Origin: Stanieria sp. NIES-3757
GTDB taxonomy: Bacteria; Cyanobacteriota; Cyanobacteriia; Cyanobacteriales; Xenococcaceae
Direction of reading: 5' to 3'
Assembly: GCA_002355455.1 (NCBI GenBank)
Contig: AP017375.1
Coordinates: 3,534,001-3,598,000 of the forward strand
DNA length: 64,000 nucleotides
Of the stretch, positions 1 to 9,696 are shown piece by piece. The notes under the pieces were generated by a model. It was not told the DNA's origin, did not search any database, and saw only the letters and a list, made by a program, of their open reading frames with translations. Both the position numbers and the translations under genes were made by a program. Within the stretch, counting starts at the first letter, position 1, and the number at the start of each line of letters is the position of its first letter.

Positions 1-255
1 CAATTTACTTGCGTAGAACCTGCTAGTTTACAATTTGCTTTTGAAGTACAAACTCGTAATACTTTTTTAGAACAAGTTGAATTAGTAATTCAAGAAACAC
101 CTTTGATTGCTTTTTGTCACACTTGTAGAACAGAATACCAACCACAACTAGGTTTGCAATACAATTGTCCTCAATGTCAGTCGGCAATGGAAGATATTCG
201 CTCCGGAAGAGAACTAAAAATTGATCGCATTGAATATGCCAAAATTGCTAGTTAA
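1..255 (+). CDS. hypA: HypA-type nickel chaperone (3' part)
   Basis: The last 84 codons of a gene that begins left of the window are visible, ending in TAA. The sequence carries two CxxC pairs, CHTC and CPQC, spaced as in the zinc-binding domain of HypA. HypA proteins deliver nickel to metalloenzymes together with the GTPase HypB, whose gene follows 109 bp downstream. No hydrogenase gene is in view. The order hypA, hypB, binding protein, permease, ATPase matches Synechocystis PCC 6803 sll1078-sll1082, where the chaperones serve the nickel-dependent guanidine hydrolase Sll1077 (GdmH); that role here is inference from gene order. Confidence 0.9.
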   Translation, partial: QFTCVEPASLQFAFEVQTRNTFLEQVELVIQETPLIAFCHTCRTEYQPQLGLQYNCPQCQSAMEDIRSGRELKIDRIEYAKIAS

Positions 256-364
256 ATAGAAAATTATTTTCGATTTAGACAATTATTTTTTTTCTGTGGT
301 TCGATCCCCTCCCCTAGTTCAGTATCTCAAAAACTTACCTAATCAAATTTAAAAGCTAATACCT

Positions 365-1060
365 ATGCATCAAACATTCGACGCTGCTTTAGAACTTAAT
401 TTACTTCATGCTAATCAAGAAGGTGCAAATCATAACCGCGAACATTTTGACGAATGGGGTATTACTTGCCTTAATGTTATGAGTAGTCCGGGGGCAGGTA
501 AAACTGCTCTTTTAGAAAAGACTATTATTGCTATCAAAGATCAATTAAAAATTGCTGTTATTGAAGGCGATATGACAACCGAATTAGATGCAGAACGTTT
601 GCGTCAATACGGTGTTCCTGTTATTGCTATTAATACAGGTCGTTCCTGTCATTTAGACTCCAAAATGGTAGCAGGAGGAATTCATCAATTAGCCCATGAA
701 CATAATCCCGAAGAATTTGATTTAGTTTTAGTAGAAAATGTGGGTAATTTAGTTTGTCCTGCCGAATTTGAAGTAGGAGAACACGCTAAAGTTGCTCTAC
801 TTAGTGTGACTGAAGGAGAAGATAAACCGCTCAAATATCCTGTAATGTTTCAGGAAGCAGACTGTTTATTAATTACTAAAACCGATTTAGCTCCTTATTT
901 AGAAATAGATTTAGAGCTTATTAAAGCTAATGTTAGACAAATGAATCCTCATGTAACCATTATTCCTATTTCTGCTAAAACAGGTGAAGGATTAGAAACG
1001 TGGTTCAATTGGTTAAAAATGCAAACAAAACAGGCTAAACCTTTTGCTAATTATTTATAA
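365..1060 (+). CDS. hypB: HypB-type nickel-inserting GTPase
   Basis: A 231-residue SIMIBI-class GTPase that acts with HypA in nickel insertion. The P-loop SPGAGKT lies at residues 41-47, the GDMTTE switch at 68-73 and a TKTD base-recognition motif at 171-174. The GTPase-domain metal ligands C95, H96 (TGRSCHLD) and C131 (ENVGNLVCP) are all present. The N-terminal CxxCGC and His-rich nickel-storage segments of some HypB proteins are absent. The ATG follows an AT-rich leader without a clear Shine-Dalgarno. Its position between hypA and an importer suggests the accessory copy serving guanidine hydrolase rather than hydrogenase, but the sequence alone cannot exclude a hydrogenase role. Confidence 0.93.
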   Translation: MHQTFDAALELNLLHANQEGANHNREHFDEWGITCLNVMSSPGAGKTALLEKTIIAIKDQLKIAVIEGDMTTELDAERLRQYGVPVIAINTGRSCHLDSKMVAGGIHQLAHEHNPEEFDLVLVENVGNLVCPAEFEVGEHAKVALLSVTEGEDKPLKYPVMFQEADCLLITKTDLAPYLEIDLELIKANVRQMNPHVTIIPISAKTGEGLETWFNWLKMQTKQAKPFANYL

Positions 1061-1266
1061 AATCAATAAGTCTACTTTAGATAATTAACAGGCTTGTTTG
1101 ATTAACTAATTAATTAGTTGATTAGTTTTTGCTAGGTTCTAAAACTTACTTTTTATTAGGTATTGCTACTTTATTATTTTTTTCATTTGCTAAATTAAAG
1201 CAAATAAAATCAAATTTTTATTCGACGACAATTGCTTATCTAATCGTTAATTATTCAATTAAATTT

Positions 1267-2310
1267 ATGATGAAAACTCGTTCTTTTTTATCTTATCTCA
1301 TTCTTTTTATTTTTAGCTTAAGTGTAGTAGTTGGTTGTAATCCTGCTACTTCAATTAAAACTACCAACGATACAGGTTCTACTTCTTCTGGAAATACAGC
1401 TAGTGTCAGTTTAGGATATAGTGCTTGGCCTGGTTGGTTTCCTTGGCAAGTCACCCAAGAACAAGGAATTTTTAAGACTAATAATGCTTCAGTAGATTTG
1501 AAGTGGTTTGATGGTTATTTAGAATCGATTAATGCCCTTAATGCCCAACAAATCAATGCTAACAGTCAAACCTTAAACGATACTATTAGTGCCATAGCAG
1601 GAGGCGCGGAACAAGTTATTGTTTTAGTTAACGACAATTCTACTGGTAACGACAAAATAATTGTTAGTGAAGAGATTAATAGTATTGCTGATCTTAAAGG
1701 CAAAAAAATTGCTGCTGAAGAAGGTACAGTAGACCATTATCTGCTTTTACTAGGTTTACAAAAAGAAGGCTTATCTCCAGAAGATATTGAATTTATACCT
1801 TTAGAAACAGGTCAAGCAGCAACAGCTTTTGTTGGTGGACAGGTAGATGCAGTCGCAGTATTTGCGCCTTTTACCACTCAAGCTTTAAAACGTGCTGGTA
1901 GTAAAGAACTTTTTAGTTCTAAAGACTTTCCTGGGGCAATTTCTGACCACTTAGTGTTTACTCGTCAATTTGTTGAAGAAAATCCTGAACAGGTGCAAGC
2001 AGTAGTAAATTCTTGGTTTGCCACTCTTGATTATCTGGAACAAAATCAAGCACAAGCTTACGAAATTATGGCAAAACGGGCAAATGTCACTGTTGAAGAA
2101 TATCAAGATTATGCTGACGGGACTACTATTTTTTCGGTAGAAGACAACCTGAAAGCTTTTCAACCAGGCAATGACGCGAGTTCTCTTCAGTATTCGGCTC
2201 AACAAATTAGTAAATTTTTAGTACAAGTAGGTTTAGCACCTCAAGTACCTGATACGAGTCAACTTTTTGATGATCGTTTTGTTAAAGCTTACGCAGAAAA
2301 AGCCAAGTAA
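1267..2310 (+). CDS. ABC transporter substrate-binding lipoprotein (NMT1/SsuA type), probable guanidine uptake
   Basis: Periplasmic binding lipoprotein of 347 residues. I start it at the MM pair at 1267 because a clean lipoprotein signal follows: basic MMKTR, a hydrophobic stretch, then the lipobox VVGC with C24 as the lipidation site. The frame stays open to a TTG at 1129, but that adds an implausible second hydrophobic segment. The mature domain has the two-lobed fold signatures of the nitrate/sulfonate/taurine family, for example SAWPGWFPW near the start and DLKGKKIAAEEGTVDHYLL in the middle. The permease and ATPase follow directly. By synteny with Synechocystis sll1080-1082 beside the guanidine hydrolase gene, the ligand may be guanidine; the family also takes up sulfonates and taurine. 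Confidence 0.88.
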   Translation: MMKTRSFLSYLILFIFSLSVVVGCNPATSIKTTNDTGSTSSGNTASVSLGYSAWPGWFPWQVTQEQGIFKTNNASVDLKWFDGYLESINALNAQQINANSQTLNDTISAIAGGAEQVIVLVNDNSTGNDKIIVSEEINSIADLKGKKIAAEEGTVDHYLLLLGLQKEGLSPEDIEFIPLETGQAATAFVGGQVDAVAVFAPFTTQALKRAGSKELFSSKDFPGAISDHLVFTRQFVEENPEQVQAVVNSWFATLDYLEQNQAQAYEIMAKRANVTVEEYQDYADGTTIFSVEDNLKAFQPGNDASSLQYSAQQISKFLVQVGLAPQVPDTSQLFDDRFVKAYAEKAK

Positions 2311-2378
2311 TTATGAATAATTGAAGCAATCAAACTAAATTTCACAGTTTCTTGCAGCTCTGCATAGGAAGTTACATT

Positions 2379-3224
2379 ATGAGTCAAGCTGATAGCCCAA
2401 AGGTAATTGCCAGTCAATCAAGTACTTTGCCTCCAACTATTTTCTGGAGATTGGCGGAAGATATTCCCAAACCTCTATCTACTACTTTAGTGATTATTTC
2501 AATTCTTGCTCCTTTATTAGTTTGGTGGCTAATCACGGCTTTTGGTAATATCGACCCCAAATTTTTACCCTCGCCAGGAAAAGTAGTTGAAGCATTTGTC
2601 CGACTTTGGAGTACAGGAGAATTACTTAAAGATACACTAGCCAGTCTTTGGCGGGTAGTAGTTGGGTTTAGTTTAGCTTCACTCATTGCTATTCCTACAG
2701 GAATTTTGATGGGCAGTTTTGCCAGTATTAGGGCGTTGCTAGAACCTCTGTTTGGGTTGATGCGTTATATGCCAGCCCCTGCTTTTATTCCTTTACTGAT
2801 TCTTTATTTGGGTATTGGAGAAGAACCTAAAATTGCTTTAATTTTTATTGGAGTATTTTTCTTTAATTCACTGATGGTGATGGATACAGTTAAGTTTGTT
2901 CCTAAAGACTTGATTGAATCTACTTATATGCTGGGGGGAAGTCGTTGGCAGACTCTAACTCAAGTAATTTTTCCTCATGTTATCCCTGGAATTATTGATG
3001 CTTGTCGAATTAATTTAGCTGCTGCGTGGCAGTTAGTAATTGTTTCAGAATTAATTGCTTCGACTGAAGGTTTAGGTCGTCGAATTAGTGTAGCTGGTCG
3101 ATTTCTCAGAACTGATGAAATTTTTGTGGGATTGATTGTAATTGGAATTATTGGCTTATCTTTTGATTTATTTTTCCAATATCTTTTGAAAGTTTTTTGT
3201 AAATGGGCTTCTCAAAAAAGATAG
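2379..3224 (+). CDS. ABC transporter permease (SsuC/TauC type)
   Basis: Inner-membrane permease of 281 residues with about six hydrophobic segments and the EAA-type cytoplasmic loop near residues 180-200 (LGGSRWQTLTQVIFPHVIPG). The start at 2379 is preferred over a TTG at 2352 because AGGAA lies 8 nt before this ATG. It belongs to the nitrate/sulfonate/bicarbonate permease family and would form the channel for the lipoprotein encoded 68 bp upstream and the ATPase downstream. Substrate assignment follows only from the neighbouring hypAB genes. Confidence 0.9.
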   Translation: MSQADSPKVIASQSSTLPPTIFWRLAEDIPKPLSTTLVIISILAPLLVWWLITAFGNIDPKFLPSPGKVVEAFVRLWSTGELLKDTLASLWRVVVGFSLASLIAIPTGILMGSFASIRALLEPLFGLMRYMPAPAFIPLLILYLGIGEEPKIALIFIGVFFFNSLMVMDTVKFVPKDLIESTYMLGGSRWQTLTQVIFPHVIPGIIDACRINLAAAWQLVIVSELIASTEGLGRRISVAGRFLRTDEIFVGLIVIGIIGLSFDLFFQYLLKVFCKWASQKR

Positions 3225-3321
3225 TTAATCGATTAGTTTTGAAAAATGTGTTTTTGATTACAGCGAATAACTTCAATGAATTGATAGCAAGTAGTTATTA
3301 AATATCTAAAGGATGAGATTA

Positions 3322-4095
3322 ATGTATCTACAAATCAATAGTCTTCATAAGCACTTCCAGACTAAGCAAGGCAATCTTGTGGTGCTTAAAGATATTAACA
3401 TGAAAATCGCTCAAGGCGAATTTATTTGTGCGGTAGGGGCTTCAGGTTCTGGTAAATCCACTTTACTTCGGCAAATTGCTGGATTAGATCTACCTACTTC
3501 GGGAGAAGTAAAAATTGGTGACAAGTTAGTAACCGGGCCAGGACCAGACCGCGGTATGGTCTTTCAGCATTATACTCTTTATCCTTGGATGAATGTGCAA
3601 GAAAATACTGAATTTGGGCTAAAACTTCAAGGATTATCTAAAAAAGAACGACGAGAACAAGCCAGCTATTATTTGAGTGTAGTGGGCTTATCTAAATTTG
3701 CCAAATCATTACCTAAAGAACTATCTGGCGGAATGAAACAAAGAGTTGCGATCGCTCGTGCTTTGGCTTCTGAACCAAAAGTTTTGTTGATGGATGAACC
3801 TTTTGGCGCACTAGATATCCATACTAAAGAAGCGATGCATGAATTTATGCTAGACCTTTGGTATCGGACTAATCTAACAATTTTTATGATTACTCATGAT
3901 GTAGAGGAAGCAGTATTTCTTTCTAATCGAATTTATGCTTTGGGCGCGCGTCCTGGTACAGTAAGAAAGGAAATGCTCATTGATTTACCAGAACGTACTC
4001 ATCACATTAAACGCCAATCGATCTTTCACGATTATCGGGACGAATTAATGGATTTACTGCGCAAACATGGACAAGAAGCATTATCTGCTGCTTAG
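3322..4095 (+). CDS. ABC transporter ATP-binding protein (SsuB/TauB type)
   Basis: Cytoplasmic ATPase of 257 residues that powers the importer. Visible motifs are Walker A GASGSGKST, the signature LSGGMKQRVAIARAL, Walker B VLLMDEPFGAL and the switch histidine in MITHD. AAGGA ends 8 nt before the ATG at 3322, so this start is preferred to the ATG at 3313. It closes the set hypA, hypB, binding protein, permease, ATPase; the next gene is convergent. Confidence 0.93.
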   Translation: MYLQINSLHKHFQTKQGNLVVLKDINMKIAQGEFICAVGASGSGKSTLLRQIAGLDLPTSGEVKIGDKLVTGPGPDRGMVFQHYTLYPWMNVQENTEFGLKLQGLSKKERREQASYYLSVVGLSKFAKSLPKELSGGMKQRVAIARALASEPKVLLMDEPFGALDIHTKEAMHEFMLDLWYRTNLTIFMITHDVEEAVFLSNRIYALGARPGTVRKEMLIDLPERTHHIKRQSIFHDYRDELMDLLRKHGQEALSAA

Positions 4096-4209
4096 ATAGC
4101 GAGATTAATTATTCTTCTAAGTTGTCCACATTTAAGTTGCTGGTTATAAAAAGGCAGGAGTTAGAGGGCAGAAGCTTGAAAAGAATATGCAGTTGAAATA
4201 CACATCAGC

Positions 4210-7200
4210 TTACTGACAATTAAGAGGAACATTCTGACTTCGTTGAGGAGTATTAGGAATAGGTTCAGCAGTTAAAATAACTGTGCCATCTTGTTGACGC
4301 ACGATTCCCTGGGCAGGATAAATTACGCCTTGAGAGGTAACTATTTTTAAGTCTTCTGCTGTTTGAGGATTAGAAGCATGACAATTTAATAAAGTTAATG
4401 CGTCAAGATTGAGATAGTTTCCTGAAAATTTTATTTCTTCGGTACTCAAGTCTACGTCAGGAACTGAAATTGCGAAAGTTTCATCTAAACCAATTACAGA
4501 ATTACTAACAATATCATTATTATCAGAATTCTGACGACGTTGTTCTAAATTAAAAACTGAATCAACATTAAAAGTAATCTTGCCTCCATTGTTGGCAATG
4601 ATATCGTTACCATTGTTTTGACTGGGAGAAGCAATCAAATATTTAGCGTTCAGATTAATCTCACTCCCAGGATCGCTAGTAAAGAGAGTGCTGTCGTTTC
4701 GTAAGGTGACAATACCATCAGTTTCTAAATTAATACTGCCTCCGTTACTGTTTTCAAGCTTGGTATTATCTAAGTTAAGGTTATCTGCTTGAATAGTAAT
4801 ATCTCCACCATTACTGATAAAGGAAGCATTATTAAGATTCAAATCTCCTTCCGCAATGGCAATTCCAATATCTTTTCGAGCATTTAAGTGAATTTTACTT
4901 TCTCGATTGTTTTCTGTAGAGCTAAGATTGCCTGTCGTAATTGAACCATTAGTACTAGTAAGATTGATATCTCCAGTTGCACTAAGGGAACCTGTAGTTA
5001 GATTTCCTGCTGCGGTTAAATCGATATCTTTAGCGACAAGATTGCCTAACTTAAGATTACCTGCTGTTGTAATGCTAATTGGTTGAAGATTAACATTAGA
5101 TCTAGATAGGCGAACATTATTTGTTCCTGTTGCATCAGCATCAGCTTTGGAATTAGCAGTTAAAGATCTAGCAATCGGTGTTAACTGGTTAGTAGCTTGA
5201 GTAGTAGAAGCAACAAAGTTTAAATTCTCCGCACTTAAATCTTCTACTGCACTGAGAGAAATCACCCCATTTTCACCATTAGCATTAGTGTTAAGTGCAA
5301 CATCATGGTTAGCAAAGGCGAAGACAGTGGTATCGTTATCAGCTACAGCATTGGCAACCGAAGAAGCATTGGAAGTAGTAAATAAAGAAGAGTCTAACTT
5401 ACCAGCATTAATAGCACCACCACTCGACAGGATAATTGCACCACCATTACCTTCTAGATCACTATTAACATTGAGTTGAACGTTAGCACGAGCAGTAGTA
5501 GAATTATTTGTAGAACTCAATACTGGATTAGTACCAAAAACTTGGACTAAATTATTTACTCTTGCGATCGCGCCAACTGAAGATTGTACCAATCCTAAGT
5601 TTAAATCTCCTCCGCTGATTAAATCGACTGCGCCTGCTGAACCAATAGTTGCATCGGCATCAAGCTTGATTTGAGATTCACGATTAATACCATTGGTATC
5701 GATAGCTTGTACTTGGTTGTTCAAATTAAAGAAAGCAAAAACAGAAGAATCAATTACATTAGTAGTTAAATTACCATTGGCATTAATTTGAACTTTGCCA
5801 CCATTACCAACATTAAAATTGAGATAACTATTAACTAAAGAAAAATTATTAGGATTTAGAATATTGGCAATTGTAGCGATAGAAGAAGAAGAATTTAAAA
5901 TATTTAAGTTGAGATTTCCATTGCTTTTAATTTTGATTGTACCACCTTTACCAGATGTAGCCGTTGCTTGAGTGGGTATTACACCTAGAGTATCAGCTTC
6001 GCTTTGAACATCCGTAGCTAAATTAAAGCGAACTTGAGAAAAAGAACTCAAATTTTGACCGCTAATATCGCCATTAGCAAAAATTGTAATTGCCCCACCA
6101 TCACCAGAATTAACTGTAATTATAGGATTATCGGGTTGATTAATTAAAGTTTTGATTTCAGTAGAGTTGAAAGCAAAAGAATCAAGATTTCCTTGAAGAT
6201 TAACACTCCCACGAGAGTCAATAATCACATCGCCTCCATCACCAAAAGCATTACTGGTGTTAATGCCTCCTACTTGAATCGTTCCTGCTGGTATACTAGT
6301 ATTCGGTTGATACTGATTAGTTAAAAAAACCGTACCGCCATTATTAGTAATATTGCCACCAATAATTAAATCTGCGCTGGTTGGATTTGTTACACTAAGA
6401 TTAGAAGTAAAACCAGTAAGTTCCCCAGTGACTTCAGGTAGAGCGATCGCAGTAGTACCTGCTCTCAAATCTAAAGTTGGTTTGCTACTACCATCAATTC
6501 CAATTATCGTTTCACCATCAGAAAGAGTAACCTTTTCTTGAATTGAATTAGCTGTGGTATCTGTACCTGTAATGGTAATATTTCCAGTAACCTCAATTTT
6601 GCCACCAGCAAATATATGTAAAGATGCGCCTTGATAACTTTGAAAACTAACATCTCCCGCGGTTTTAATTACAGGATCGTAGAGACTAAATAAATTACTT
6701 AAGCTTCCATCTAATTGTTCGATGCGAAAGCTGCCTCCACTATAATAATGAGCATCACCATTGATAGCATTATTACTACGTAAGATTAAGTTACTACCAG
6801 AAACAAAACTACTATCAGGATGATTGAGGGTAAATATATCAATAACTTGATTACCTTCAATTAATAATTCACCACCAGCACTAGCAACAAAAGGATTAAC
6901 TTCACTATCTCTAATCTTAACTGTATCAGTTGCTTGAAAAGTTAAATTTTCTCCTGCTTGAAGTTGCCCTTGTAAATCCAAATTTCCACCAGCAAGAGTT
7001 AAATCTTTAGTAACGTTTAAATTACCTTGATTCGTAATAATTGCCGAATTATTTCCTCTTAAATTTAAGCCGATTGGTGCATTAATAGTTAAAATAGGCG
7101 GGGTTTCAGTATCAACAGCACTAAATTCTGTACCATCATCAAACAACAAACCATCAGCCGTACTACTCAAAAAAGAACCACCAATATCTAATGAAGCATT

Positions 7201-7560
7201 TTTACCAAAAATAATTCCCGCAGGATTAATTAAAAATAAATTGGCACTACCATTAGCTCTCAGTAAACCATCAATTGAAGATAAATTTCCACCAGTAACG
7301 CGATTGAGAATATTAACTACATTAGGTGCATTGTTAAAGTATGCCTCATTGCCCGTAGGTACGGAAAAATCCTTAAAACTATGAAACAGATTATTGCCTG
7401 CTTCTCCTCCTCCAGTAATTTCCCAAACTTTGCCTTGAAGATTAATTTGGGTTGGTAGTGTGCCATCGGAAGAAATTTGTGCTGAAGCTAAAGGCAAGAC
7501 AAATAAAGAACCAATGGTAATCGTACCAGCTAGAGGAAAAGAAAACCAAACCTGTTTCAT
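4210..7560 (-). CDS. Filamentous haemagglutinin-type two-partner-secretion exoprotein
   Basis: A large secreted protein of 1116 residues. A signal peptide (ending near LPLASAQ) is followed by the conserved haemagglutination-activity/TPS domain, with VNILNRVTGGNLSSIDG and LFLINPAGIIFGKNA around residues 80-130. The rest is a long stretch of degenerate repeats rich in N, G, T and S (NGG, GNL, ITTAGNLKLGN), which should form a right-handed beta-helix. The C-terminal 70 residues hold two cysteines (NCHAS and PLNCQ at the very end), typical of cyanobacterial members. Such proteins cross the outer membrane through a TpsB/ShlB partner, which is not in this window. Role in adhesion or surface layers is inferred from the family. 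Confidence 0.85.
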   Translation of the reverse strand: MKQVWFSFPLAGTITIGSLFVLPLASAQISSDGTLPTQINLQGKVWEITGGGEAGNNLFHSFKDFSVPTGNEAYFNNAPNVVNILNRVTGGNLSSIDGLLRANGSANLFLINPAGIIFGKNASLDIGGSFLSSTADGLLFDDGTEFSAVDTETPPILTINAPIGLNLRGNNSAIITNQGNLNVTKDLTLAGGNLDLQGQLQAGENLTFQATDTVKIRDSEVNPFVASAGGELLIEGNQVIDIFTLNHPDSSFVSGSNLILRSNNAINGDAHYYSGGSFRIEQLDGSLSNLFSLYDPVIKTAGDVSFQSYQGASLHIFAGGKIEVTGNITITGTDTTANSIQEKVTLSDGETIIGIDGSSKPTLDLRAGTTAIALPEVTGELTGFTSNLSVTNPTSADLIIGGNITNNGGTVFLTNQYQPNTSIPAGTIQVGGINTSNAFGDGGDVIIDSRGSVNLQGNLDSFAFNSTEIKTLINQPDNPIITVNSGDGGAITIFANGDISGQNLSSFSQVRFNLATDVQSEADTLGVIPTQATATSGKGGTIKIKSNGNLNLNILNSSSSIATIANILNPNNFSLVNSYLNFNVGNGGKVQINANGNLTTNVIDSSVFAFFNLNNQVQAIDTNGINRESQIKLDADATIGSAGAVDLISGGDLNLGLVQSSVGAIARVNNLVQVFGTNPVLSSTNNSTTARANVQLNVNSDLEGNGGAIILSSGGAINAGKLDSSLFTTSNASSVANAVADNDTTVFAFANHDVALNTNANGENGVISLSAVEDLSAENLNFVASTTQATNQLTPIARSLTANSKADADATGTNNVRLSRSNVNLQPISITTAGNLKLGNLVAKDIDLTAAGNLTTGSLSATGDINLTSTNGSITTGNLSSTENNRESKIHLNARKDIGIAIAEGDLNLNNASFISNGGDITIQADNLNLDNTKLENSNGGSINLETDGIVTLRNDSTLFTSDPGSEINLNAKYLIASPSQNNGNDIIANNGGKITFNVDSVFNLEQRRQNSDNNDIVSNSVIGLDETFAISVPDVDLSTEEIKFSGNYLNLDALTLLNCHASNPQTAEDLKIVTSQGVIYPAQGIVRQQDGTVILTAEPIPNTPQRSQNVPLNCQ

Positions 7561-7897
7561 TATTCAAATTGGGGCAAATTAATTAAAAATTTTATAGATA
7601 ATATCTCATAATTTGATCTTAGTAACAAGCGATTCATTTTTAGAGCTACTTTACGAACCTATAGTTAAATTAACTTAAATTAATGATTTACTTTGAGCTG
7701 TTGTATTTTTTTCTTTTTATTTGATTCAATAAATATTTGATTAAATTAACTAAAAAAGCTTTTATTTTAATAATAATTTGAGTTTAAAATAATACTTAAT
7801 AAGACAAAAATAATAGTGACTAGTATCACTTGCACAATCAGCTAAAACCAATATTCTAATTCTTATAAGTTTAAATTTTTCAATCAATTACTTGGTT
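7561..7897. other. AT-rich divergent intergenic region
   Basis: About 337 bp separate the divergently transcribed haemagglutinin-type gene and the small exported-protein gene, so promoters for both should lie here. The sequence is very AT-rich with many TTAATT and TAATAATTT runs. I see no coding frame, RNA gene or strong hairpin. Confidence 0.6.
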
Positions 7898-8428
7898 ATG
7901 TTTAAAAAAGTCTTATCTTTCTTTTTATTAAATTTGTTTTGTTTAGCATTTCGAGTCGATTCTGTTTATGCTCAACCTGATGAAACTTGTGATTTTGCTT
8001 TAAATTCTGTGGCTGAACAAATTTATCAATCTGGCTCTTCAGTTAATATCATTCAAGCAAATGATGCCAATCAAGATCACATAGGTAATCCTAGTCAAAG
8101 AAAAACGAGAGTCATAATTATCTTAGGAAAATTAATTTATCCAATGGAAAATATTTTTATTTCAAAAGAATATGATTCTTCCTCTTCAAATGAGCTTAAT
8201 GATATTGCTGAGAATATTTTAAACTCATTCCAATTACAACAAGAATGGGCAAATTATTTAGTCAAAAACTGTCGCGATCTAGCTGTGGTTGCTTTTGGTC
8301 AAGCTTATACTGATTGGATTAATGAATATGCGATTAATACTGATGGTTTGGCTAAAGCTAGAGAATGTATAGATAGTACCAATGAATTTAATAATTCATT
8401 ACCTTGGAATTATCAGTTTTGTCTTTAA
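7898..8428 (+). CDS. Small exported protein of unknown function
   Basis: A 176-residue protein starting at ATG 7898; a TTG two codons upstream is less likely. The N-terminus MFKKVLSFFLLNLFCLAF followed by VYAQ looks like a Sec signal peptide with cleavage after about residue 25. The mature protein has four cysteines that could pair outside the cytoplasm. I do not recognise a family. It stands alone, divergent from the haemagglutinin-type gene and convergent with the glycosyltransferase gene. Confidence 0.65.
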   Translation: MFKKVLSFFLLNLFCLAFRVDSVYAQPDETCDFALNSVAEQIYQSGSSVNIIQANDANQDHIGNPSQRKTRVIIILGKLIYPMENIFISKEYDSSSSNELNDIAENILNSFQLQQEWANYLVKNCRDLAVVAFGQAYTDWINEYAINTDGLAKARECIDSTNEFNNSLPWNYQFCL

Positions 8429-8463
8429 ATTCTAAGCTTTAATGTAATCTCAAATGTTATTTT

Positions 8464-9618
8464 TTAAATAGCTTCTCTCAATAAATTTTTGACAGTGTTT
8501 ACTGTTACGTTCCAATTGAGTCTAGTTTGATACTCATTAAAAGCCGAGAAAGCTAATTGTTGATATTGCGAATAATTAACAAACAGATCAGAAATATATT
8601 GGCAATATTGAGATACTTCAGCATCTTGATTAAATAGTTTGCCATTGATATTTGTTTTGATAATTGTGGGGATTCCACCAACTTTCCTAGAAATACAAGG
8701 AACACCAAACGAATTTGCTTCACAAAAAACAACTCCATAACATTCTGCTTTTGAAGGCAGAATCAGAAAATGAGACTCCGCAATGAGTTGATTGATTCTT
8801 TTTTTTCCATTAGCAGTAGACTTACTAATAAATCCCAAAGGTTTAACAAAGCTAGGGACAGTTCCATCCACAATCGGTTCACAGCCAACAACTGTTAATT
8901 CCGTATCTAAACCTGCATTATTCAGTTTTTCAGCAACTTTGAGCGCAATATCTCCTCCCTTACGATACCAATCAACACCTAAAAACAAGAGTTTGCAAAG
9001 ATTTGAGGGTCTAGCTTCGATTAGATATTTAACCTCATCGAAAGTTGGTGAAGCATCAATATTTGCACCAAAGGGTACTACCTTCACTTTATTAAGATCT
9101 GCACCATAATACTCAATCGCTGTCTGGGCTGCCCAGTCAGAAGCGTAAATCGCTAATTTGCAACGATCTAAGGTATTTTGTTCCATTAAATGACCGTTTT
9201 TCAATGATTCTTTACACAAATTACTGTATTTTGGGTAAAAATCCACTAAGCTGGCAAAGGTAGCATCAGTCCAAAAAGCAATAGGTCGATCGCATTCTAA
9301 ATGACCAATATGCATTGTGCCTGGACTAAAGACTAAATCTACATCTTTTAGTTTAGATAGATTTTGAACGGTTTTCTTGGCATACTGTTTGAGCAAAAGA
9401 GGTTCGCGATCGCATAAATAGCTTTGCTTTAGTAACCACTTGTATAAATATTCTTTCCCTTTTGCTGCTAATGAGACAGGTGAATATTTGTTTTTAACTG
9501 AACCAATTAACTCTACTTGCAGAGATTGTTTTCTTAAAGCTTGAAGAATATAAAAGCCTGTTCCCGACCAATTAGCAACATCTTCAGCATTGTAAGTAGT
9601 TACGTATGCTAATTTCAT
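8464..9618 (-). CDS. Family 4 glycosyltransferase
   Basis: A 384-residue cytoplasmic glycosyltransferase of the GT-B fold. The C-terminal Rossmann half carries LLFLGVDWYRKGGDIALKVAEKL and the donor-binding segment FLILPSKAECYGVVFCEANSFG, with the ExxxxxxxE pattern of retaining GT4 enzymes. The N-terminal acceptor half begins MKLAYVTTYN. Such enzymes add sugars to lipid-linked or surface polysaccharides. No polysaccharide operon surrounds it, so donor and acceptor are unknown. Confidence 0.85.
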   Translation of the reverse strand: MKLAYVTTYNAEDVANWSGTGFYILQALRKQSLQVELIGSVKNKYSPVSLAAKGKEYLYKWLLKQSYLCDREPLLLKQYAKKTVQNLSKLKDVDLVFSPGTMHIGHLECDRPIAFWTDATFASLVDFYPKYSNLCKESLKNGHLMEQNTLDRCKLAIYASDWAAQTAIEYYGADLNKVKVVPFGANIDASPTFDEVKYLIEARPSNLCKLLFLGVDWYRKGGDIALKVAEKLNNAGLDTELTVVGCEPIVDGTVPSFVKPLGFISKSTANGKKRINQLIAESHFLILPSKAECYGVVFCEANSFGVPCISRKVGGIPTIIKTNINGKLFNQDAEVSQYCQYISDLFVNYSQYQQLAFSAFNEYQTRLNWNVTVNTVKNLLREAI

Positions 9619-9696
9619 AATCCTTAATTGTTAAATTTCTTTAACCAAACGTTATCAAAGGAAGGTCAAGAAATAGTTAGTTATCAGTTGATTGAT

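Noticed and set aside
1129-1266. N-terminal extension of the binding lipoprotein from TTG 1129
   Set aside because: It would put a second hydrophobic stretch before a complete lipoprotein signal; the MM pair at 1267 gives a proper start.
256-1266. Guanidine-I riboswitch near hypB or the transporter
   Set aside because: The spacers at 256-364 and 1061-1266 show no paired structure or ykkC-type conserved blocks. If present, it should lie before the hydrolase gene outside the window.
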